Assembly: GCF_003854895.1 (NCBI RefSeq)
Contig: NZ_CP033966.1
Location: 2,418,001-2,482,000 of the forward strand
Source: Pigmentiphaga sp. H8
GTDB lineage: Bacteria; Pseudomonadota; Gammaproteobacteria; Burkholderiales; Burkholderiaceae_B
Length of the DNA: 64,000 bases
Reading direction: 5' to 3'
The position numbers were made by a program, and so were the translations under genes. Below the pieces are notes generated by a model that had not been told where the DNA came from, ran no database searches, and was given only the letters and a program-made list of their open reading frames with translations. Shown one piece after another: positions 28,990-35,543 of the stretch. Within the stretch, counting starts at the first letter, position 1. Every line of letters begins with the position of its first letter.

Positions 28990-29034
28990 ACGGCCCGGCC
29001 AAGGACGGGACCGCTTGTCCGTGGCCGGGCCGCC
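28990..29034. terminator. Long GC-rich hairpin between convergent genes
   Basis: GGCCCGGCCA (28992-29001) and TGGCCGGGCC (29022-29031) are exact 10-base complements, extended inward by GGAC/GTCC and outward by an imperfect ACG/CGT. The structure lies between copS and the convergent small gene. There is no T-run, so it may stop or protect transcripts from both sides rather than act as a standard terminator. Confidence 0.45.
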
Positions 29035-29038
29035 GTGC

Positions 29039-29404
29039 TTACCGGCGGTAGTTGCTGGGGGGTAGGGACCATTCGCCGTTCTCGAACACCCAGCCGTCGT
29101 AGGCGATGAACTTGTTGTTGCCTCCGGGCGTGGCGTCCCGCGCCTTGGGAGCGGCGCTGTTGCCCTTCATGGACCCGTGGTGGGGCAGCGTATCCGTGTG
29201 GACCACCCGGCCGTCCTTCATGGCGTAGGCGTGGTCCTGGCGGACCCATTCGCCGTTGACGAAGGCCCAGCCGTCCGCGCTGGCCAGCAGCGCGGGAGCG
29301 GCGGTTCGCGGTGCGGCGCTGGATATATCCGGACCCGCGGCGTAGGCCGGGGAGGCGCCGCCCGCCAGGGCCGCGACGAGGATGACCATTTTGCCGTTCA
29401 ACAT
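29039..29404 (-). CDS. Small exported protein with two DGWxFxNGEW repeats
   Basis: A 121-residue protein with a signal peptide cleaved near AYAAGPD. The mature part has two copies of a motif, DGWAFVNGEW and DGWVFENGEW, about 60 residues apart. ATG 29404 has GGAG six bases upstream; a longer frame upstream has no such site. The repeats suggest a small tryptophan-rich beta structure, perhaps binding metal, cell wall or protein. It converges on copS, and linkage suggests a copper-stress role but the sequence does not prove it. Confidence 0.7.
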   Translation of the reverse strand: MLNGKMVILVAALAGGASPAYAAGPDISSAAPRTAAPALLASADGWAFVNGEWVRQDHAYAMKDGRVVHTDTLPHHGSMKGNSAAPKARDATPGGNNKFIAYDGWVFENGEWSLPPSNYRR

Positions 29405-29528
29405 GTCGATCTCCAAAAGTACCGTGCGCCGCAGGGGGCGCCCGGTTGGCTGTGCGTGGGTTTGCACAGGAGCCTTCACTTTAGGAGGCCGGCACGGACA
29501 GCAAGATGGCCGGCGAATTACATGTCGG

Positions 29529-30506
29529 TCATCTCGCGGCGGTGGGTTCGCCCCGCATGACGCGGTCGATGCCGTCCAGCGCCCGCATCGCGGGCAGCAC
29601 CGAGGCGATGTCGCAGCGGCTGGGCCGGCCTTCGCGCAGCGCGGCGATGAACTCGGCGTCCTGGGCCTCGAAGGCGGGCTGCGCGCCGGGCATCTCCACG
29701 ATCTTGCCGTCGCTGTCGCTCAGTTCGTCGCGGAAGGCGCGGTAGGTGTCCTGTTCGCCGATGTAGCGGTAGAAGCCGCCAAAGGGCCCCTTGTTGTTGA
29801 ACGACATGGCCATGGTCAGCAGCGTGCCGCGCTTGCGCGAACGCATGGCCACCGTGACGTCCATGGGGATGCCCAGCTCGGGATGGTCGGGGCCGCGCTG
29901 GCCCCAGACGTCGAACTCCGATTCGTCCAGCAGCCAGCAGAACAGGTCCACGGTGTGGCAGGCGTGGTGCCAGAGCAGGCTGTCGACCCAGGTGCGAGGT
30001 TCGCCGAACATGTTCAGGTTGTTGCGGCGGAAGAAATAGGTTTCGCAGACCAGGTGGTGCAGCGTGAAATCGCCGCTCTGGATGCGTTCGCGCAGGGTGG
30101 TGTGCGGAGGCGCGAAGCGGCGGCTGTGCGCGACCATCATGGGAACGCCGGTTTCGGCCTGCACGCGCGCCAGGCGCTCGGTGTCGGCCAGGGTCAGCGC
30201 GGCGGGAATCTCGATCAGCATGGGCTTGCCCAGGCGGGCGGCCAGCTCGGCGTGTTCGGCATGCAGGCCGGAGGGCGTGGCCAGCACCACCGCGTCCACG
30301 TCGGGACGGGCCAGTGCGGCGGCCAGGTCGTCGCCGCAATCGGGAATGCCGTATTGCGCCGCCAACTGGCGGCCGCGCGCCATGTCGGCCGCTGCCAGGG
30401 CCACGATCTTCACGCCCGGCATGGCGGCGAAGATGCGCGCGTGGGTCGAGCCCATGGCGCCTTCGCCGGCGATGCAGAGACGGATGGGGGACGAGGGGGC
30501 AGACAT
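29529..30506 (-). CDS. Gfo/Idh/MocA-family oxidoreductase, LigC-like
   Basis: A 325-residue NAD(P)-dependent oxidoreductase with an N-terminal Rossmann fold (CIAGEGAMGSTHARIF). The C-terminal domain has TWVDSLLWHHACHTVDLFC and SFNNKGPFGGFYRYIGEQDT. These blocks recall LigC, the 4-carboxy-2-hydroxymuconate-6-semialdehyde dehydrogenase of protocatechuate 4,5-cleavage, as far as I remember. No lig ring-cleavage genes are in the window, so the specific role is uncertain. I chose ATG 30506; the upstream extension is GC-rich noise. Confidence 0.75.
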   Translation of the reverse strand: MSAPSSPIRLCIAGEGAMGSTHARIFAAMPGVKIVALAAADMARGRQLAAQYGIPDCGDDLAAALARPDVDAVVLATPSGLHAEHAELAARLGKPMLIEIPAALTLADTERLARVQAETGVPMMVAHSRRFAPPHTTLRERIQSGDFTLHHLVCETYFFRRNNLNMFGEPRTWVDSLLWHHACHTVDLFCWLLDESEFDVWGQRGPDHPELGIPMDVTVAMRSRKRGTLLTMAMSFNNKGPFGGFYRYIGEQDTYRAFRDELSDSDGKIVEMPGAQPAFEAQDAEFIAALREGRPSRCDIASVLPAMRALDGIDRVMRGEPTAAR

Positions 30507-30527
30507 GGGACGCGGTCTCCGTGATGA

Positions 30528-30552
30528 GGGCGCGCGGCCGAGGGCCGCGCCC
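30528..30552. terminator. GC hairpin between ChaN-like and LigC-like genes
   Basis: GGGCGCGCGGCC (30528-30539) and GGCCGCGCCC (30543-30552) can pair around a 3-base loop with a slip of two bases. It lies in the 93-base gap between two genes on the minus strand and could end the ChaN-like transcript; no T-tract is present. Confidence 0.35.
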
Positions 30553-30599
30553 ATTGTTCGAGGGGATCCCGCTATTCTAGGCGGCGCTCCCGCGCCGGA

Positions 30600-31496
30600 C
30601 TAGCGGCCGGGTACCTGGAACGCCTTGCAAGGGTCTTCGCGCGGTGCAGGCGGGATCACAATGTCGCGGTCGTAGGCGCCGGGCGCGGCGGGCCGCTCGG
30701 TATAGCCCACCGACAGGATGGTGCCGGGCTCGAGCCAGCGCGGCACGCCGATGTCGCGGCGGATATGGCCGTTGCCGGCCAGCAGGACGACAGGCCGCCG
30801 GGCGGAAGCCCCGGGCACGCGCGCGGCACCGGCGATCGCGCCGGCCATCACGGCATCGCGCGCGAGCTGGGCCATGGCCATGCCGCCCAGCATGGACGGG
30901 GGCAGGGCGCCGCAATGGGCCTCGGCCACTTCCTTGCGCTGCGCCGCCAGCAGGTCGGGCGGGGGCGAGAGCAGGCCGAGCCGGCGCACTTCATGGGTAT
31001 CGAACAAGGCACCGGGACCTTGCTTCATGACGGTGCCGGCATCGGCGCGCGACAGGTTGGCGGCGACCACGGGCAGCTTCTCGCGCAGCGCCAGGTCCAG
31101 CACGGGGCGGTAGTGGGCCCAATCCCAGCCCGTCTTGGCCGGAGCCGCGGCCTGGATCACGCAGTCGGCGGTCGTACAGGTGCGCAGGGCCCGGTCCAGG
31201 TCGGCCTGCCGTTCGCGGTCGAACTGCTCCATCGCGATGGCCGGCCGCCAGCCCGCGCGCACCGCGCGCGTCAGCGCCTGCAGGCGCAGGCGATGGCCCT
31301 GGGCGTTGTCATGGACCTCGCCCAGCAGCACGACCTCGTGGCGCGGCAGCTCGGCCGCCAGCGAGGCGACGGCGGCGTCGCGGCTGCCGGGCAGCCACGA
31401 GCAGCCGGCCAGCAGCAGGGCCGCGGCGGCGGCCAGCGGCAGGCCGGACGTGGCGCCAGGGCCGCGCCGCATCGGCGTCCAGGCGCCGGCCCTCAT
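30600..31496 (-). CDS. ChaN-family iron-regulated lipoprotein
   Basis: A 298-residue protein starting at ATG 31496, overlapping the stop of the HmuS-like gene (ATGA). It has a lipoprotein signal (ALLLAGC) and the family blocks VVLLGEVHDN, AIAMEQFDRE and LLAGNGHIRRDIGVP. ChaN-type lipoproteins are reported to bind heme or iron at the outer membrane. Coupling with a HmuS-like gene and a Fur box upstream supports a role in heme-iron use. The usual TonB receptor and ABC transporter genes for heme are not in this window. Confidence 0.8.
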   Translation of the reverse strand: MRAGAWTPMRRGPGATSGLPLAAAAALLLAGCSWLPGSRDAAVASLAAELPRHEVVLLGEVHDNAQGHRLRLQALTRAVRAGWRPAIAMEQFDRERQADLDRALRTCTTADCVIQAAAPAKTGWDWAHYRPVLDLALREKLPVVAANLSRADAGTVMKQGPGALFDTHEVRRLGLLSPPPDLLAAQRKEVAEAHCGALPPSMLGGMAMAQLARDAVMAGAIAGAARVPGASARRPVVLLAGNGHIRRDIGVPRWLEPGTILSVGYTERPAAPGAYDRDIVIPPAPREDPCKAFQVPGR

Positions 31497-32524
31497 GCCG
31501 CGGGCCGGGGCGTGCCCGGCGCGATGGCGGCCAGTCCGTCGGCCAGCGCGGTCCACGCCGCCAGCTCGGGCTTGCCGGGCTTGCGTTCGCCGAAGAACTG
31601 CACGATCAGCGAGCCCTCGGCGTCATAGCATTCCAGCGAGGTCACGATGCCGTCCACGGTAGGCTTGCGCACCAGCCAGGCCTCGGTGAACAAGTCCATG
31701 CGCAGGTGCAGGTTGAAGCCCGGGTCCAGCACGTTCAGCCAGGGGCCCATGGGCGCGATGCGGTGGACCGGCCCGGTGTGGATCTGCACGCATCCGGCAT
31801 TGCCCACGAACACCATGATGGACAGGCCCGATCCGGCGGCCGAGTTCAGCACGGCATCCACGGCGCCGACGCCCACCTGCTGCGCGAACTCGGGCGGCGC
31901 CAGCCGCAGCGCCTGCGTGCGTTCGACGCCATGCCGCCGCAGCAGGCCGAAGAATTCATGGGTGTCGCGCAGTTCGCGCCATTCCTGGCGGAAGGCCTCG
32001 ACGTCGACGTCCTGGTCGGCCTTGCGCTCGGTTGCGGGCCGCGGCTCCGGCGTGACGGCCTGCGCGCGGTCGGCCTGCGCCGCCAGCAGGGCCTCGAACG
32101 CGGCGCGGTCAGTGCCCTCGACCACGTAGATCTTGTGCACCGCCTCGCCCTGCTGGTCGAACACCTGCAGGCTGGGGCGCTCGCCGGCCACGGCGTAGGC
32201 GTGCCGCCACTGCGACAGGAACAGGCGCAGGTCGATTTCGGGGTTCAGGGCCAGCCCCATCCTGCCTTCGATCTGGACGTGGTCGTAGACCCCGGTCTTC
32301 TCGTGGACGGCGGCCTCGTTGCGGGTCAGCGCCAGCAGCGGCCCGGCCGCCTTCAGTCCACCCAGCAACGCGCTCCAGTCGGGCTTGAGCCGGGTCGCGG
32401 ACGGGTCGGCGGCGACGAGTTCGCCTTCGCTGGCGCCGATGCGGGCGGCCGCGTCGCGCATGCGCAGCTTGGGCTGCTCGGCCTTGAGGGCCAGGTAACG
32501 TTGCCAGAGGAGGGGTGCTGTCAT
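31493..32524 (-). CDS. hmuS: HmuS/HemS-type cytoplasmic heme utilisation protein
   Basis: A 343-residue hemin-degrading/heme-trafficking factor with two homologous halves, typical of HmuS/HemS. Recognisable blocks are LTRNEAAVHEKTGVYDHV in the first half and IMVFVGNAGCVQIHTGPV in the second, with conserved His in HEKTG and IHTGPV. It releases iron from, or stores, heme in the cytoplasm. The start at 32524 places the Fur box about 35 bases upstream. It is not flanked by the other heme-transport genes (receptor, TUV), unlike bhu-type operons. Confidence 0.88.
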   Translation of the reverse strand: MTAPLLWQRYLALKAEQPKLRMRDAAARIGASEGELVAADPSATRLKPDWSALLGGLKAAGPLLALTRNEAAVHEKTGVYDHVQIEGRMGLALNPEIDLRLFLSQWRHAYAVAGERPSLQVFDQQGEAVHKIYVVEGTDRAAFEALLAAQADRAQAVTPEPRPATERKADQDVDVEAFRQEWRELRDTHEFFGLLRRHGVERTQALRLAPPEFAQQVGVGAVDAVLNSAAGSGLSIMVFVGNAGCVQIHTGPVHRIAPMGPWLNVLDPGFNLHLRMDLFTEAWLVRKPTVDGIVTSLECYDAEGSLIVQFFGERKPGKPELAAWTALADGLAAIAPGTPRPAA

Positions 32525-32556
32525 GCCGGAAACCTTGAATGCGAAGGGGAAGGGTT

Positions 32557-32575
32557 CGTAATGATAATGATTTTT
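32557..32575 (-). promoter_or_regulatory. Fur box upstream of hmuS
   Basis: The 19 bases from 32557 match the GATAATGATAATCATTATC Fur consensus at 14 positions by my count, with the unbroken core TAATGATAAT. It lies about 35-50 bases ahead of hmuS and supports iron repression of hmuS and the ChaN-like gene. Confidence 0.75.
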
Positions 32576-32592
32576 ATTAATTGGCGTAAGCC

Positions 32593-32608
32593 ATGCATCC
32601 GGATGCAT
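32593..32608. promoter_or_regulatory. Perfect 16-bp palindrome in hmuS-ilvD gap
   Basis: ATGCATCCGGATGCAT is a perfect 16-base palindrome with no spacer, between the Fur box and a likely ilvD -10 element (TATACT at 32642-32647). It is a candidate operator for an unidentified regulator of either gene. Confidence 0.45.
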
Positions 32609-32681
32609 CGATAGCGCGGGGCGGGCAGGCCCTTTCCGCCCTATACTAGAGTGTTTCGTCATTCTCTTTGCGAGTCCCGCC

Positions 32682-34571
32682 ATGCCGCAATACCGTTCCC
32701 ATACCTCCACCCATGGTCGCAACATGGCCGGGGCACGTGCGCTCTGGCGCGCGACCGGCATGAAGGACGGCGATTTCGGCAAGCCCATCGTCGCGGTCGT
32801 CAATTCGTTCACCCAGTTCGTGCCCGGCCACGTGCACCTGAAGGACCTGGGCCAGATGGTCGCCCGCGAAATCGAGGCCGCCGGTGGCGTCGCCAAGGAA
32901 TTCAACACCATCGCCGTGGACGACGGCATCGCCATGGGGCACGGCGGCATGCTGTATTCGCTGCCCTCGCGCGAACTGATCGCCGATTCGGTCGAATACA
33001 TGGTGAACGCCCATTGCGCCGACGCCATGGTCTGCATCTCCAACTGCGACAAGATCACCCCGGGGATGCTGATGGCCGCCATGCGGCTCAACATCCCGGC
33101 CGTGTTCGTGTCGGGCGGCCCGATGGAAGCGGGCAAGGTCATCGAGGCCTATCACCCCGCCCAGGACGTGAACGGCCAGAAGATCATCAAGGTGGACCTG
33201 ATCGACGCCATGATCAAGGCCGGCGACCCCAGCGTGTCGGACGAGGACGTCGAGAACTACGAGCGTTCGGCCTGTCCCACGTGCGGCTCGTGCTCGGGCA
33301 TGTTCACCGCCAACTCCATGAACTGCCTGACCGAGGCCCTGGGCCTGTCGCTGCCGGGCAACGGCACGCTGGTGGCCACCCACGCCGACCGCAAGGATCT
33401 GTTCCTGCGCGCCGGCCGCGTGGCGGTCGAGCTGTGCCGCCGCTACTACGAACAGGAAGACGCCTCGGTCCTGCCGCGCAACGTCGCCACCAAGGCGGCG
33501 TTCACCAACGCGATGGCGCTGGACGTGTCCATGGGCGGCTCCACCAACACCGTGCTGCACCTGCTGGCCGCGGCGCAGGAGGGCGGCGTGGACTTCACGA
33601 TGAGCGACATCGATCGCATCTCGCGCCACGTGCCCTGCCTGTGCAAGGTCGCGCCCGCCACGCAGCAGTACCACATCGAGGACGTGCACCGCGCGGGCGG
33701 CATCATGTCCATCCTGGCCGAACTCGACCGTGCGGGCCTGCTGGATACCTCGGTGTCCACCGTGCATAGCAAGACCCTGGGCGAGGCCATCGCCGCGCAC
33801 GACGTCAAGACGAACGCCGACGAATCCGTCCACGCCTTCTTCCGCGCCGCGCCCGGCGGCGTGCCCACGCAGACGGCCTTCAGCCAGGACAAGCGCTTCG
33901 ACAAGCTGGACCTGGACCGCGCAGCCGGCTGCATCCGCGACAAGGCCCATGCCTATTCGCAGGACGGCGGCCTGGCCGTGCTGTACGGCAACGTGGCCGA
34001 GAAGGGCTGCATCGTCAAGACCGCGGGCGTCGATGAAAGCATCCTGAAGTTCACCGGCAAGGCGCGCATCTTCGAAAGCCAGGAAGATGCCGTGGACGGC
34101 ATCCTGGGCGACACGGTGCATGCCGGCGACGTGGTCATCATCCGTTACGAAGGACCCAAGGGCGGTCCGGGCATGCAGGAAATGCTCTATCCGACCTCGT
34201 ACATCAAGTCCAAGGGTCTGGGCAAGGCTTGCGCGCTGTTGACCGACGGCCGCTTCTCGGGCGGATCCTCGGGCCTCGTGATCGGCCATGCCTCGCCCGA
34301 GGCGGCCGAGGGCGGTGCCATCGGACTCGTGGAAGAAGGCGACATCATCGAGATCGACATCCCCAACCGCGGCATCAACCTGCGCGTGGATGCCGCCGAG
34401 CTGGCCAGGCGCCGCGAAGCGATGGAGGCGCGCGGCGACAAGGCCTGGCAGCCGGTCGACCGCCAGCGTGTCGTGTCGCAGGCCTTGCAGGCCTACGGCC
34501 TGATGGCCACCTCGGCTGATCGTGGCGCCGTGCGCGACATCTCGCAGCTGAAAACCCCCCGTACGCGCTGA
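32682..34571 (+). CDS. ilvD: Dihydroxy-acid dehydratase
   Basis: A 629-residue dihydroxy-acid dehydratase, which makes the 2-keto acid precursors of valine, isoleucine and leucine. The iron-sulfur/active-site region is intact: CISNC (Cys118, Cys122) and ACPTCGSCSGMF (Cys198, 201, 204). Further family blocks are MGGSTNTVLHLLA and GRFSGGSSGLVIGH near the C-terminus, the latter containing the catalytic region. Length is close to E. coli IlvD (616). A TATACT -10-like element lies about 35 bases upstream, and a long-stem terminator follows. Confidence 0.97.
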   Translation: MPQYRSHTSTHGRNMAGARALWRATGMKDGDFGKPIVAVVNSFTQFVPGHVHLKDLGQMVAREIEAAGGVAKEFNTIAVDDGIAMGHGGMLYSLPSRELIADSVEYMVNAHCADAMVCISNCDKITPGMLMAAMRLNIPAVFVSGGPMEAGKVIEAYHPAQDVNGQKIIKVDLIDAMIKAGDPSVSDEDVENYERSACPTCGSCSGMFTANSMNCLTEALGLSLPGNGTLVATHADRKDLFLRAGRVAVELCRRYYEQEDASVLPRNVATKAAFTNAMALDVSMGGSTNTVLHLLAAAQEGGVDFTMSDIDRISRHVPCLCKVAPATQQYHIEDVHRAGGIMSILAELDRAGLLDTSVSTVHSKTLGEAIAAHDVKTNADESVHAFFRAAPGGVPTQTAFSQDKRFDKLDLDRAAGCIRDKAHAYSQDGGLAVLYGNVAEKGCIVKTAGVDESILKFTGKARIFESQEDAVDGILGDTVHAGDVVIIRYEGPKGGPGMQEMLYPTSYIKSKGLGKACALLTDGRFSGGSSGLVIGHASPEAAEGGAIGLVEEGDIIEIDIPNRGINLRVDAAELARRREAMEARGDKAWQPVDRQRVVSQALQAYGLMATSADRGAVRDISQLKTPRTR

Positions 34572-34601
34572 CGCGCGCTCCCCTTTGGGGGGGCGGCAAG
34601 A

Positions 34602-34644
34602 AAAACGGCCTTGCTTTCCAGGAAAGCGAGGCCGTTTTATTTTC
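34602..34644. terminator. Bidirectional intrinsic terminator after ilvD
   Basis: The arm AAAACGGCCTTGCTTTCC pairs with GGAAAGCGAGGCCGTTTT with a single mismatch in about 18 positions, followed by TATTTT. The mirrored A-run on the left lets it serve both ilvD and the convergent XRE regulator gene, which ends 16 bases beyond. Confidence 0.9.
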
Positions 34645-34659
34645 TGGCGCGACGGCCGG

Positions 34660-35064
34660 TCAAGGCGAGAGGGGCGGTCCTTCCTTGGAAGGGTTGGCCT
34701 GTTCTTCCTTTTCCACACGGTTCAGCAGCTTGGCGAATTCGATCACCAGCTTGCGGTTGCGCGCGTTCAGCGCGGCGAAGCTGCGGCGCAGGGCGCGGGT
34801 ATCGTCGGAGTAGGGAAGTTCGTCGCCATCGCGCAGTTCGGAGGTGGCGGGAACCACGCGGACATTTTCCACCAAGGCATACAGATCGGTCACGCCCACG
34901 TTCATGGCGCGGGCGATGTTCTCCAGCCGGACGATGGACGGCTTCTGCTTACCGGTCTCGATGCGGGACAGATTGCCGGCATCGGTTCCGACTTCCATGG
35001 CGACGGCCTCGAGCTTGAGCCCGAGTTTTTCGCGCAGGTATCTGATCGCCGAACCGATGTCCAT
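34660..35064 (-). CDS. XRE-family helix-turn-helix regulator
   Basis: A 134-residue protein with an N-terminal Cro/C1-type HTH (IRYLREKLGLKLEAVAMEVG, then NLSRIETGKQKPS) in residues 6-62. A C-terminal helical part (RSFAALNARNRKLVIEFAKL) may mediate dimerisation. It is divergent from the small unknown gene at 35.2 kb, and the intergenic space holds GTATA repeats that could be its operator. The pairing is inferred from position. Confidence 0.85.
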   Translation of the reverse strand: MDIGSAIRYLREKLGLKLEAVAMEVGTDAGNLSRIETGKQKPSIVRLENIARAMNVGVTDLYALVENVRVVPATSELRDGDELPYSDDTRALRRSFAALNARNRKLVIEFAKLLNRVEKEEQANPSKEGPPLSP

Positions 35065-35122
35065 GGCGTGATTGTCCGAACGCCTTGCCTGGCGCGCAAA
35101 GCGCAGCGCGCAAATCGCTGGT

Positions 35123-35138
35123 GTATATTTTGCGTATA
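35123..35138. promoter_or_regulatory. Direct repeat GTATA-N6-GTATA between divergent genes
   Basis: Two GTATA copies (35123-35127 and 35134-35138) are spaced 11 bases apart, about one helical turn, in the AT-rich gap between the XRE gene and the small gene. They could be regulator sites or overlap the promoters. Confidence 0.4.
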
Positions 35139-35213
35139 AAGCAAACGAAGGGAGGAGATGCGAGGCGGCGGAATGGTCGCGTGGCTCTTCCGCGTCCTTG
35201 CATGTTGCGTGTC

Positions 35214-35543
35214 ATGCAAAAAAAACAAGGCTTCACCGAACTGTTGGTCCTGAGCGGGATCGCCCACGACGGCCACGTCGCCTGGATGTTCGTGCCTGGC
35301 GGCTGGAACATCGCCGAACTGGAACAATGTTTCCCGTTCACCGACCATGCCGGGGTGCCGCGCCGCCAGGTCCTGGTAAGCGTCGACGTCGCCCGCGAAC
35401 TGGCGGATCGGTATGGCGGCAGTCCGCTGCTCGAACTGCCGGATTCCTCTTCACTGAGCGACCTGCTGTCCGACGGCACGATAGCCGTCAAGCTGCTGAT
35501 CGCGCGCGATCAGGACGCGACGGCGTCGGCCATTCCGCTGTGA
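35214..35543 (+). CDS. Uncharacterised small protein, start uncertain, A8 slippery run near 5' end
   Basis: A soluble protein of about 109 residues with blocks such as GFTELLVLSGIAHDG and HVAWMFVPGGWNIAE, ending near 35543; no family recognised. The start is unclear: ATG 35214 and ATG 35202 are in frame, but neither has a good ribosome site. A separate frame starts at ATG 35158 immediately behind GGAGGAG and stops at 35253. It runs into AAAAAAAAC at 35218-35226, which contains an in-frame A-AAA-AAC heptamer; a -1 slip there would enter this gene. It overlaps the convergent prlC end by 34 bases. Confidence 0.55.
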   Translation: MQKKQGFTELLVLSGIAHDGHVAWMFVPGGWNIAELEQCFPFTDHAGVPRRQVLVSVDVARELADRYGGSPLLELPDSSSLSDLLSDGTIAVKLLIARDQDATASAIPL

